DNA of 64,000 bases from Galbula dea (taxonomy: Eukaryota; Chordata; Aves; Piciformes; Galbulidae): positions 1,786 to 65,785 of the forward strand of contig VWZX01006706.1 in NCBI GenBank assembly GCA_013399015.1, given 5' to 3'. The position numbers were made by a program, and so were the translations under genes. Below are positions 21,401 to 33,000 of the stretch, in pieces. The notes under the pieces were generated by a model. That model was given only the letters and a program-made list of their open reading frames with translations. It made no database searches and was not told the origin of the DNA. Each line of letters begins with the position of its first letter. Within the stretch, counting starts at the first letter, position 1.

Positions 21401-23075
21401 AATGTAAACTACCTCTGTAGTCCAAGAAAAGTGAAAGGTATTTCCAGAGAGTCAGTCATCTAATATACCTTAGACTGTGAGGATTTTTTAAAATAGCCTG
21501 ATGGTAGCCTGTCAGTGTAGGCATCATGGCTGACTGCAGGAATCTAGATGTTGACTAAGACGGCATCCCAGGATCATTCCAATACTGTTTTCTGTGATCA
21601 TGTCAGAATCATGGCAAATCCATACTGAAATGTGTAAAAGGCTTTAAAAAAAATGCCTTGCACACTAACATTAGGAGACCACAAATGTATCTCACTCTTT
21701 CCTGAAAAAACAAGTATCAATCTTCAGTGCGAAAGTTTCCCAGATGTGAAATGGAATTCTTGTTTCTTCCTTTTTCTTCTCTACATTGGAAGATCTTCAG
21801 AGCTGTTCTACACTTTTTGGTCAAGCACAGTATGTTGAAACTATAATTTCAGCTACTGCTGGAAGATTCATCCTGGTTTATAAAAAAACTATGTTGTAAC
21901 TACTCTTAAAAATTGTACACTACAGAAATCGAGATTTTGTCATCCCTTTTCTTACATCGTAAATAATCACATTCACAATATTTGATCTGGTATTGTGACA
22001 AAATGAACAAAAAAGAGGACACATTTCATATTAAAATTCTAGGTTAATGCCTCAGAGCATGGACTTATATTTGGTGATAAGCAGTCTTCAGTAATCCATA
22101 ACAACTGTAAATCATGCCATCCTTAATTTCAAAAAAAAGATCCTTTAACTTAAGTTTATAATTAATGAGAGTTCAGGGTTTCACTTTTTGTTTATTTGAT
22201 GGCAGTAAGATACTGACTTTACAGGAGAAAACAGAACTATGCCTTTTAAGTGATTCTTCAGAAATGTGGTAAATTACTTAGGTTTTACAGGACTCAAGTG
22301 TTGTATCACTTGATATGACACTTGCATGCAATATACTGCAAAAGTGAGAATTTTCCCTAGGTATTGTTCAACTGAGAGAATGGTTTCTTTAATCCCTGAA
22401 TAATAAAACAGAGAAACACAATAATGCATTTAAAATAGAGAAAAATTATCTTCGAAGTACATACACATCTTCAAAAGGGTTAGGAATATTGCTTTAAAAG
22501 ACCTGCAAAAGCAGGGGAGAAATTTTGTATGTGCTACTAAATCACAGAAGTGTGTTGTGTTCGTTTTAGGATTTTCTTCCCAGCTTCATCTCATTGACTA
22601 AAGAGATGAATCATGATCCAGGAGAAAAGGATGCTTTCAAAGATCTGGATTATTTTCCAGACTGTTGATTCCACTGATGTCTTGTGACTCTGAGCATCGT
22701 AATTTCCCATTTTCTGGGTGTGAAAAAGGAAAAAGAGCAGAAAACTTTCTGTGTGTAACATTGCTAAATTCAGATCACTATGTGTGCTTTGAAATGGAAA
22801 GGCTCTCCGTGTCTTACCAGCTTTTTTCTACATTTTTTCATATTGCTTTATATAGCATCTGTTTCTAAAACATATGCATGAATCAGGAAAACTTTTTAAG
22901 GATGTAGTGGGTGCAGTGCTACCAGTGAAATGTGGCTTCTAGGTGTCATTTATTCCCTTTCTAGCAGCTAAAGTTTGTACCAGTCTACTAAAGTAACGGG
23001 GAAAACTATCTCCTGCCTTGATAATTGCCAAATACCTTTAAACTGGTGACACATTAGGACTGTACTGACTTAAAT

Positions 23076-23136
23076 AGAAAACAAACAAACAAAACCCAAC
23101 CAAACAAACTCCAAAACATTAAAACCACAAACACCA
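23076..23136. repeat. Degenerate (CAAA)n simple repeat
   Basis: A/C-only words, mainly CAAA and AACC. It is complementary to the G/T tract at 23275-23338, so the two arms could pair. Confidence 0.88.
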
Positions 23137-23274
23137 CTGCCTCAATCCCTGAGTAACTTAGTAAGTATGATAATTCTGTTGACTGGGCCTGAGAGCAATT
23201 GGAAATGTACATGAGGACATGTGTAGCTTCTTTCCTAACATTTCTTCTCAGAGACCATTATTTGACATCACAGT

Positions 23275-23338
23275 TGTTTTGGGTTTGTTTTGGTTTTGTT
23301 TTTTGGTTGGTTGGTTAGTTTGTTTGTGGGGTTTTTTT
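23275..23338. repeat. Degenerate (GTTT)n simple repeat
   Basis: G/T-only tract of GTTT and GGTT words, the reverse complement in kind of the tract about 140 bases upstream. Confidence 0.88.
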
Positions 23339-23980
23339 GTCTAGTAAATCCAAGAATTGAAGTGGAAATCTTGTGCCTCATTATCTGGGGCAGTGGCATC
23401 AGCATTGTTTGAGTTGAGCTTAATGACAGCCATTTTCCCCCCAGTACTCCAGGGAAATATACAGCTCCATCTGTATACATCCTTGGAGTGCCCTATTTCT
23501 GTGTCTCATTAAATGTGGGGCAAGTTTAGTAGTGTCAGATGAGAATAATTCCCTAATGGGATTGTAAATACACAGCCTAGATCCACCAGTCTTGGAAAAA
23601 ACTTGACTTTTAAGAAGTTTCCTTTGTTTCAATAACTCTTCTTGGGCAGGCTTCTGGAAGACAGACCATTAATAGGAACCAGCTGAAAAGTACACCTCTA
23701 TTAGTATCCTGCACCAAAGTCCACTTTCAAACTAGTTAAATCAGTATAAATCTGTTACAAAAGGTTGCAGTTTTGCCAGAAGCAAAGAAGAAAATATTAA
23801 TTTTTTTAAGCAGGTGAGGTTTAAACAGCAAGTTTTGTAAAAAGCTTTTACCTCTCTGCTTGTTTTTTTTCCTACTAGGGTTTTATTACTGTGCTCCTGT
23901 AGCTTTGTAAGAAAGACAATAGGAAGCCAGTTTCAAATCTTTAAATATTATTCTGTCAACTTTCTTCATTAATAGGTCAT

Positions 23981-24389
23981 TTGATGAGGATAGGCTTAGG
24001 AAGCTGGGGTTGTTTAGCCTGGAGAGGAGGAGGCTGAGAGGTGACCTTATCGCTCTCTTCAGCTACTTGAAAGGTCATTCTAGGGAGGTGGATGTTGGCC
24101 TCTTCTCCTTTGTGACTAGTGACAGGACTAGAGGGAATGGGCTGAAGTTGTGCCAGGGTATGTTTAGATTAGATATTAGGAAGAATTTCTTCCCTGAAAG
24201 AGTGGTGAGATATTGGAATAGGCTGCCCAGGGAGGTGGTGGAGTCACCATCCCTGGAGGTGTTTAAGAAGAGGATAGATGTGTTTCTTCAGGGGATGATT
24301 TAGGGATAAGAGTAGTGTAGGCCTATCAGTTGGACTAGATGGTCTTGAGGGTCCTTTCCAACTGTAATGATTCTGTGATTCTGTGATTT
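23981..24389 (+). mobile_element. CR1 LINE 3' end with open ORF2 C-terminus
   Basis: 5'-truncated CR1. The frame from about 23983 to the stop TAG at 24301-24303 is uninterrupted, coding LGLFSLERRRLRGDLIALFS and, further on, FFPERVVRYWNRLPREVVESP. The 3' UTR follows, with the tail ATTCTGTGATTCTGTGAT. It contains only the region after the RT catalytic core and so is not functional. The open frame suggests a comparatively recent insertion. Confidence 0.95.
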
Positions 24390-24989
24390 CCAGCTTTGGA
24401 GTTCCCCATTAGCTGCTACCCTGCCCCAAGAGCGGGTACAAGAAAAGGGTCTTTACTGGTGATGCTCTTGAGAACATATATGTTGGTATGGGAACTATTA
24501 TCAATAAACCCAGATAGTCACTTAACCTGATATTAAAATAATTAAAGCACATGCAGGGTGAAGAGGCCATTGTGTCTTGTGTCATGGTTTGATTTTCCAG
24601 CTGTACCTATGTTTTCAAGATGTGTTTTACTGGCACAGCTTGTTCTCACCAAAGAGAGAAGGACTGAAGGAAGTCTGAAGGAAGGGCTGGAGGACCAGGT
24701 GTGTGAGGAGGAAACACAACCAGAAAAGTTCAAACATGTTCATGTCTCAACACTATTGTTTCAACTGTTCACAGCCCATGGCTGGGATAGGGGCACACTG
24801 GGGCAAGTTTCCAGCAGCCTTCTGATGTGTCTTAGCTTAGCTTAGCAGAGCAGTGAGAATGATCCAGTCCTTTTATTTTCCGTGCTCCTGCTGCTGGTTG
24901 AAATCATCCAAAAAAAAAAAATCAGCCAAAATTATGGTCTGATTCTTTCAAGTCTTTTCCATTTCTCTGAATATTTTCAGTATTTTCAT
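24390..24989. other. Unique sequence, no gene recognised
   Basis: Contains a three-unit TTAGC repeat near 24832-24846 and an A-run near 24909-24920. No gene was recognised. Confidence 0.6.
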
Positions 24990-25060
24990 GGAATTGTAGA
25001 ATCATTTTGGTTGGAAAAGACCTTTTAAGATCGTCAAGTCCAACCATAAAACTACTTGTG
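24990..25060 (-). mobile_element. CR1 LINE tail fragment
   Basis: A short minus-strand CR1 3' end: GTAGAATCATTTTGGTTGGA, then GACCTTTTAAGATCGTCAAG and TCCAACCA. Only about 70 bases are recognisable. Confidence 0.85.
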
Positions 25061-25417
25061 ACAGTTCTGTGTTTTTCTGTTGTGAAAGCAGTGGATCTGC
25101 TGAATATACTCAAATTGGCTTCATTAAGCCAACTGTTTCAATCATTTAGCCAAATCTGAAGAGTAGCATAGAAGAACCTATGCTGGCTTTAGATGCTGTT
25201 GTTTCATCTGATGGAAGCCTGAGTGTGTCCTGCATCCCTTTGATGCCTACAGTCTCCATGATGCTTTACATCACTGTCTTTGGGCTGCCCGTAGTTTGTA
25301 CTTTTGCTTACACTGTTTTGGTTCAATACCTTACTTTGTTTAATTTCGACATGCCAGAGACATATTAGCTTCCTTCAAATACCTTCTTACCAGTGCAAGC
25401 TTGTTCTTCTCTCTTGT
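25061..25417. other. Unique spacer beside the LTR-like element
   Basis: No repeat, exon or primer-binding-site-like sequence was recognised in these 357 bases. Confidence 0.55.
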
Positions 25418-25901
25418 TGTCAAGTCTGTGCGAGACTCAAGTTCCCTCTGAATCTCTGGGGAACAGCAACTCTGAGGAAGCAAAGGAGCAGCCTGTGCCG
25501 GTCCAATTAACAGACTCAAGGGAGATTCGAGGGGAATGCCTTGAGCGAAATTAAGATGCAAACGAGGTCAGATGCCACTTAACTGTTCAAACTTTATTGA
25601 CACAATAGAGAGAGAAAGTTGAAGCAATAGAAAAAGAGGATTGAGAACAAGAGAAAGAAAATTAAGCAAGCAAGGACAGTCACTACCATTGGATACGAGT
25701 GACATTGGTCCTTTTCTGGGGGGGGTATCCCATAATATCCCTGAAGTGGGTAACTGTTTTTTATGGGCAATTTCAACGCCCCTTTTGTTGCCTTTTTGGC
25801 TTTCTGGGCCTAGATTTATGCTGGTGTATAACATGTGTTTATCAGCTTGGTTAATGAGGACAGAAGTGGCATGGTACAGTAGATCAGAATGTATACTGAC
25901 A
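25418..25901 (-). mobile_element. Probable retroviral LTR
   Basis: Read on the minus strand, a 484-base block begins TGTCAGTATA and ends CTTGACA, giving short inverted ends TGTCA...TGACA as in retroviral LTRs. It contains a TATA-like CATAAAA (complement of 25757-25764) and an AATAAA polyadenylation signal (complement of 25593-25598) about 165 bases further on, in the right order for U3-R-U5. No matching target duplication was found: the flanks are CTTGT on the left and AAGTT on the right. A broken protein-like frame on the same strand lies just upstream (26193-26609), the position expected of the 3' end of a provirus. It may be a lone 3' LTR of a deleted endogenous retrovirus. Confidence 0.5.
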
Positions 25902-26192
25902 AAGTTTTCTAGGGAATAGTTCTCACTCTAAATTAAAAATACCTTTTAATGAATTGATATTTTTGGCCAGGATGTATTTTAAGCCCTCAAACATCTTGAA
26001 AATGGTTTTCCATCTAATTAATTTAGAGATGGTGATGGGGACCCCAGGTAATTTTGAAATTTCTAGGAGGATCAGCCTTGAGGAAAAAAATTCACATTTG
26101 AAGTTGTCACTGAAAAGCTGACAACAGCTACTAGCATACTTAGAGATTCCTGGAGCCAGTTTGTGTAATGATCAGCACCTAAGCAGGACTTG
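25902..26192. other. Spacer between LTR-like block and broken frame
   Basis: No clear polypurine tract precedes the LTR-like block on the minus strand, which weakens the provirus reading. No other feature was seen. Confidence 0.45.
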
Positions 26193-26609
26193 CTAGAATT
26201 TCTCTTTGAGTGGTAATTTGTTCCACAGACGTTTTGCTGATTTCTTGGAGGTGGGTGAAGGTATAACAGTGGCCAGTGTCATGGTTGGATGCCAAGTAAT
26301 GTTTGTATATTGAGCCAGACTGGAAGTGACTGGTACATAAACTAGCCTTTCAGAATAAGCTGTGCTGAAAAGAAGAGCCTGTGATAGAATTACTGTTTCC
26401 TGAAGGGGGGATTTCTTGCTCATGGCTTTTTGTCAGATGTCATCAAATGCCTTCTGCTCTGAATAAAAGGTTTTTAGGATATTCTGCCTCTCGTTCATTC
26501 CCCAGGCCTCTCCGTAATTCAGGGCTTTTAACTGTATAACAGCAATGATTTGACAGTAAAATTTATTTCTTCTTCTCTGTCTCTTATGGGAAGCCCAGAA
26601 GTTCAACTT
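26193..26609 (-). pseudogene. Decayed protein-like frame, possibly endogenous retroviral
   Basis: One minus-strand frame runs from 26609 to 26193 and is interrupted by a single in-frame TGA at 26433-26435 (58 codons before, about 79 after). Its composition looks protein-like: a basic cluster early on (KRQRRRNK), then helical and mixed segments, a possible N-glycosylation sequon in QYTNITWHP, and a proline/serine-rich part. I do not recognise the family. Its place upstream of the LTR-like block on the same strand suggests a retroviral gene remnant near the 3' end of a provirus, but a host exon or chance are not excluded. Confidence 0.33.
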
Positions 26610-27651
26610 TCAGGCATGTCTTGCCTACTCTTCTTGTTGACTTTGGCAAGTCAGTGTCTCCTGCTGTCCTGGGTAAAGAACATAACTCCTCTGTGACTAG
26701 CTGGACAAGGTTTGTATTAAACCATCTCCTGCTGGAAACCTGTTTTCTTTGTGGAAGAAAAGGATAGGACTGTTCTCCTGCATTCTTCAAGGCTCTGGAT
26801 TATCCCAAGTTTTCTGAAGAGAAATCAAGCCAACCACTGTTTCTTCTCAGCAGTGTGAACTGTCAAAAATGGGACTTTCCAAGACAGTCAGAGAGGATAC
26901 TGCCAACTGATCACCAGCTGCCTGCCTGCAGTGTAGATCTGTAGGGGCAGAGAAGCATGTGTTTGGTATTTTTTAAGGATTCCTCTTCCTATGCCTGTAG
27001 GTCATGTTTCTGCAGGATGGAAAATAAAACTGGGATCCTGCAGGTGCAGATGTTACATTGAATGTGTCTGTTGTCATGTTAGGCATTAGTAAGCAACCCA
27101 GAGTCAAAAAAAAACCCCAAAATATGTGGAAAAAGTCTTGTTGCAAAATCTTGTCACATCAGCAAGTCAGTTTCTATTAAAAATGGTGGTGAGTGTGGAG
27201 GAAGGAAAGTGAGAGGAGGTTACTTATGCCAGTGTTCTTTACAGTGAGAGCCAGCCGTCATTTAAAGTTGTGGCCACATTGCATCAGCCAGAAGTATTCC
27301 TCTGCAAATGCAGAGTATCTGAGATAATTAAAGACTAAAGTACTCCCACCAATGTAATGTGCTGCCTCTGCCTTCATGTTAGTCTTGTGACACATGGACA
27401 GCATCCACACTACAGTGGATGGTCTCTGGAGGATGGCAGGGTTGGGTTCAGGTTGTGCCTCCCTTTGAGTTTCATTGAAGAATTCATTCTTCAGCGCTTC
27501 ACTCATTGCAGATGCTTACACTTCTGCAGAAAAAGCATCAGACATGAGACCAGAGACCTCTGTTCACACCTTCTTTTGTAGGGTTTGTGTCTTCCAGGCA
27601 CAGGGAGCTGCTGGTTCAGACTGTGGAAGAAAGCAGCGAACACCTGAACAC
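26610..27651. other. Unique sequence, no gene recognised
   Basis: A 68-codon minus-strand frame at 26584-26790 overlaps the start of the decayed frame in another phase and may be more of the same relic. No second LTR copy was found here. Confidence 0.5.
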
Positions 27652-27694
27652 CAAAGGTCACTTCCAACTCCTAACATTCTGTGATTCTGTGATG
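27652..27694 (+). mobile_element. CR1 LINE tail, about 40 bases
   Basis: Only the terminal CR1 stretch remains: GGTCACTTCCAACTCCTAAC followed by ATTCTGTGATTCTGTGAT. An extreme 5' truncation, typical of CR1. Confidence 0.88.
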
Positions 27695-29429
27695 TTACCT
27701 CTGTGGGTGCATTGTTCAATGATGTATTCTTTGGCAATGAGGACCTGTGACTTTAGTAGGAGTGTAACAGCAATGCAGAGTGGGGCAGCTGTATTTTATC
27801 AATGGGGACAGGCTCTGTAGTTAAAAGGCCTGCATGTACATTTATGCTTTGCCCAACAACCTACTGCCATCAGCCATCTGTCATAGTGCATCTGCCTTGG
27901 GAAACACATCATGCCATTAAAATCTTCTTTCTAGCTGGTGTCTAATGAAAACTTTAATTTCCTTGTGAGACAGAAGAGAGAGGGAGAAATGAAAAGGGAG
28001 ACAATGCAAGGCTTGCAGTTCTTATTGTAGAAAATGTGAGTTCAAAATAGGATACATGAATTTTTTAAAGAAGAAAAGGCAGCCCACTTTCATGACAGGA
28101 GGAGGCTTCACTTTGCCAAGCACAATGCCAAGATTTTATAGTGACTTGATGGTTTAGCTCCTCAAGAACATAATGGTGGGCTCCAGCACCAGAGGAAATA
28201 TAGGTTGTAGAGGATCAGGCTGACAAAATTTCTCAGACTCCTCCTAGTCAGAACCTTAAGTGTTTTAAATAGCTGGGCAGTATACATTTCTCATTTGGAA
28301 CGAGGTGCTGGGCCATACAGTTAGCTTTGGGTTGGTAAAACAGATTTTGTGTGTATATTCTGTTGCTGGACATCAGTGAGCTGCAAAACAGCAAGCAGTA
28401 ATAATTCATGCTGTAGAACAGTATTCAAAGATTTTCTTTGCTAGTAAATTCAGATTTACTTTGATTATGTGTGCTTGGTATTGGGCTTGCTAGAAATTAT
28501 ATGAATTTCTCCACAGGAAAAAAGTCTCGTAAGGACACCAAGAACAAATTTGTCTCTTCTTCAGCTTACAAGAAACCCTAAGGAATGAGTGAAGGTCTTT
28601 CTTGCTTAACTAAAGAGCAGCTTCACTAGCAAGTTTTGGCTTGTTAACTGTTGGTTTGGGGTTTTTTTTTTTAAATCTTTAAAGTTTCAGAACATTTCCT
28701 GGGCTGATGAGTTAAAAACTAACAAAACCATTTAGATTTAGAGTGTATTGTAAAGATCAGAAGAGTCTGAAAGAATGACTTCTCTGGAGCCTTTGTGGTT
28801 CTTATTATTCAAATGCTGTTCAAACCCTTCTCTGAGAAGATCTAATAAAAGCTACCCCTCCTCCAAAACACCAGATCATTCAAACCCAAGGCCCAAGCTT
28901 TCAGTAATGCCAGTAGGTGTGGTTTGGCAAGAAAAGGCCTATGATTTTTCTCTCTTCTAACAAACACAGATGAACAGAGAAATATGTTATTAGTCTACCA
29001 GTGTTTTCTACAGTCTGTGACAGTGTTGCCAGAGCTTCTTTGGTATGGCTGTTCCAAAGTTAACAACAGTAAAAAAATGTCCTTGCTGTTGCAGGGCAGG
29101 GTCATACTTCTCCTGAGGTCTGTGATGGCATGGAAGTGGGGAGATGGTGTGTAACCTCATTCCCCTGGAGATGGCGACTGCTCTTAGAGGACTCACCAGG
29201 GGAGTCAGCTTGGTCAGGGCAGTGGCATTGGCTCATTGCTTCCTGAGCTCCTATGTCCACAGACTCTTGCTCTGCAAGGCAAACAGTTCCTTCCCTCCAC
29301 TGTTAATGTATTTCTTCTCTTACAAACACCTCAAAATTTTTCCTCTTTCAGCGTTTTTTTGAGTTTCTCTTTAAAGAGTTTGCTGGCACTAGGTATCAAG
29401 GGCCTAAACCCTTACCAGCCTGTGTCATT
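27695..29429. other. Unique sequence, no gene recognised
   Basis: Short frames only; a T-run occurs near 28662-28672. Nothing else was recognised. Confidence 0.6.
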
Positions 29430-30010
29430 ACAGAATCACAGAATGTTAGGGGTTGGAAGGGACACCTTAGTGTCCTCCAAGCTAAAGAGACCCAGCTCCC
29501 TCAGCCTTTTCTCATAAGGAAGATGTTCTGCTCCCTTAATAATATTTGTGGCTCTGTGCTGGACTCTTTCCAGCAGTTCCCTATCCTTCTTCAACTGAGG
29601 GGGCAGAACTGGACACAATATTCCAGATGTGGCCTCACCAGGGTGAAGGGGGACAAGAAGCTCTCTTGAACTACTAGCCACACCCCTTCTAGTACACCCC
29701 AGAATACCACTGGCCTTCTTGGCTACAAGAGCACACTGCTGCCTCATGGTCATCCTTCCATACACCAGGACCCCCAGGTCCCTTTCGCCTTCACTGCTCT
29801 CCAACAGCTCAGTCCCCAACCTATCCTGATCCATGGGCTTGGTCTTTCCCAGGTGCAAAACTCAATGCTTGGCCTTGTTGAATTTCATTCAATTTCTCCC
29901 TGCCCAACTCTCCAGCCTGTCAAAGTCTCACTGAATGGCAGCACAACCCTCCAGTGTGTCAGCCACTCCACCCACTTTAGTGTCATCAGCAAACTTGCTG
30001 ACACTGTATT
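29430..30010 (-). mobile_element. CR1 LINE copy with internal deletion
   Basis: Minus-strand CR1. Transcribed order: the RT active-site region near 30010-29930 (SKFADDTK-like, now in a shifted frame), then a nearly continuous frame from 29858 covering MHLGKTKP, then ERVQHRATNIIKGAEHLPYE and LRELGLFSLE, then an abrupt jump to the 3' UTR and octamer tail (29466-29430). The ORF2 C-terminus is missing. At the join lies a 16-base perfect fold-back, GGACACCTTAGTGTCC (29460-29475). The 140-codon frame across the join is an accident of the deletion, not a gene. Confidence 0.94.
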
Positions 30011-33000
30011 GTCTGTTTTCTGTGAGGTTGGGAGGAATGTTGATTCATTTTCTTCAAGGAAACACTCTGAGACTTCAACTAATACTGTTTTTTTGCTCAC
30101 ATGAGCAGTGTGTTTAAAAAGTAACGTGGAGCAGTGGGAGAACCCATGAGAAGGTTATCAGATGAACCGAATTTTGCTGCCAGCTTTGTACCAGCAAATG
30201 TCAGTAACTGCCCCAGCTGATGGAGAGCTGATAGCTATCAAGTGGTGTGGCAGAGAAAAAGATTTTGATACTTGCCACCATGATAGTCCTTCAATCTGAC
30301 TCACAGAATTATTCATGTTGTATCTTAGACTTTACTTCTTTACTCCTGAGATACTGCTTAACTTTACAAAAGCCTTTCAGGAATGCAATTACCAGGCAAG
30401 TATTTCCACTTTGCTTATATAGCCTGTATCTGCATTTTCAACATCAGATACGTTGGGATGGAATGCATAGTACTTATCCAGAACATGAAGCTGGGAGGCA
30501 CTGAAGGCTTGACTTTACTGCTGGTCTTTTCCCACATTGCTGCTTCCCCCTCAAAGGGTAGACCAGGAGCAGTGCTCCGGTTTTGAGGAGAAAGGCCTCA
30601 GGATCTTGCTGGGCACAAGCTTCCACAGGGATTAGTGCAAACAGCCAAAAAGCACAATTCATCCATGCCTTTCTTTCTAAAGCTTGCTTTCTCTGAAAGA
30701 GCTGTGAGTTACTGCATTGCCATTGCTTACTTCAAAAAGCAGAACTTTCCAGGCAAGAGAAGCAGTTGGCTTTTTCACTGTCAGTGGAAGTTACCAAGAG
30801 AAGCAGCATCAGAAAGCTGCATCAGAAATAGCTTTTCACTACAGAAAACCTTTTAAAGAAAATTAGTAAGACTAAAGATTTAGTTTTTTTTTTTAAAATC
30901 TTGCCCTTTGGTGTTGTAGTATTGTTGCTGCAAGCCAAACAATTTATTCTCAGCACCTTTTAACAACCAAAATTAAGAAGATGTTTAAAGAATCTCTGTT
31001 AGCCCAGGCTCATAGTGGGGATGCTGCCTATGTGGTGTTATTTTCTCCTTCCTTGTGGTGGTGTATTTGGCACTCTGTCAGAATGGAGTCAGCTCTTGCT
31101 AGGTTTGTTAATGTCATTTGGTGAAGTCATATCTGCCTTTTCTCACTTTTAAACCCAAATTGCGCTTGTCTTGTTCTTATACACTGGCTGCATCTTCTGT
31201 GAGTATTGTGTGAGTACTGCTACTGAGGTCAGTGGGATTTCTGATTTCTTACATGATGGTGACTTTTACCTCTCCTTTGCCTTCATATGCATATAGCTTG
31301 GGGTTTTTTTTCACTATGAAATTAAGTCAACCTGCTGGGATCAAACTCTTTGCATAGAAGGAAAAAAATGTGAGATGTTTCCTGCAAACAATTGATGACA
31401 AATTCATTGTACTAAAGGTTGTTGAAAAGGAACTTTTTTTTTTTTTTTTGGAAGGGGGGAATAAAGGAATTTCCTCCTCCACCCTTGTGTTGTTGAGCTG
31501 TAAACTGATATTGTTGAGGGGGAAAAAAGTAGCAAACCTTTTTTTTCCCTCAGGATATTATGGTGTGATTCTAGTGAAAACTTTTAAATATATAACTCTA
31601 AATATTTCAGCAGTTCCATTCAGAATTGAAAAATTAGTCCTTTGTGTGTTTTTAATTTAAAGCATAGTCAATGCAGTTAATTTTCACAAAAGACATGCCA
31701 TTCTGAAGATGCAGAGATTCCTCTGGCTAATTTAATAGTTCACTGAGAATGCAATCTTTTTTACAGTGCTCCTTATGAAACAGTTTGTAATTATTTCAGC
31801 AGATAACTGAGTTTACACTGGCAAAATACTGAATCCTTTCAGAGTACAGTCTTGTGTTTTTTTCTGAGGAATATGACTGGAGCTTGTTTTTTTCAGTCAG
31901 TAGCAATTACATATTTAACATTTGAGTCTGTTAAAGCATTGTTGGTGTCTGACACCTGGTGCAAGAAGTTCATTCCTGATCCAGCCTGACTCCCATAAAG
32001 GAATGGGAAAATGCTGTTTGAGGGTGGTAGCAGGGTAGGGTATATTCCACTTCTGTATTTATCAGACAAGATGCCTAAACTCAGGTTTGGCACTAGCATT
32101 TTTTTAGTTGTTGGAAATTACTTTCATTGGAGCACACTCTCAGAAGCAGGATCTGAATCCTGCAATGCACTTATTTTACTTTATCAAACACTGAGTAGGC
32201 CCACCATCCCACCTTTTCCTGTTTTTCTTGGTACTTGCAGGATTTCCCACAGGCACAAGCTGTTGCAGGAATGCAGATCCCAAGCTCTTGTTCTGATATT
32301 TCTCTGAAAACTCAAATTGTCTCTTATTTATTTCCCTGGTGGTCTAGTTCCTGTTACCCCTCAAGTGAAATAGCAGGGATAGATAAATGCTGCTCTGAAT
32401 TTTATAAATAGTTCATTGTTGCATCCCTAATTAAGATTGGAAATTGGATTTTAAGTATAATTATATAAACCTGGTATAAGATACAGTTTCTGTTCCAAAA
32501 TCTCAAGTGGGCAAAGCAGAGAATAAAGAAAGTGGATACAGCTCATTGCTCAGTAGACAGCTTGATACCAAAAGACTCCACAGGGCTGCCAAGGCCCAAC
32601 AAAGAACAAACTCATCTTGTTTCTTTGCATACTAGTTCCAGTAAAATTCAAACCTAAAATATTTTAATGGCTATGTTTAACAGCCTGAAGTTTCTACAGG
32701 TCTTTGTTTGACTCTAGGTCATCTTCTCTATCATGGGTGAAGAGGAGAAGGATATAAAGTGTGAGGTAGGTTCTTAATTTCAACCTCCTATGTTAATTCT
32801 CACTGGTCATGCATATACTTTCACGAGTCATAACTATATACCTCCTGTGCAGGACCAGCTGGTCACAGAAGTTAAAAGGAGCCTTCAAAGGTTACCAGGT
32901 TTTTTTTTAACACTGCAACAGGGCAGGTGTATTGCATGTTGCTTAGCCAAGCTTTCATCACCAGAACTGGGTATTCTTTGGGTGTAGGTGAAACAAATAT

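Larger units (their letters stand above)
21401..23980. other. Unique sequence, no gene recognised
   Basis: AT-rich, with two complementary simple repeats at 23076-23136 and 23275-23338. Frames are short. No exon was recognised. Confidence 0.58.

Noticed and set aside
24010..24303. 97-codon plus-strand frame as a gene
   Set aside because: It is the CR1 ORF2 C-terminus, beginning with TTG inside a 5'-truncated element.
24578..24600. GTGTCATGGTTTGATTTTCC resembling the start of an avian LTR
   Set aside because: No matching end, no TATA or polyadenylation signal in order, and no flanking duplication found.
29436..29858. 140-codon minus-strand frame as a gene
   Set aside because: It is CR1 ORF2 fused to CR1 3' UTR by an internal deletion.
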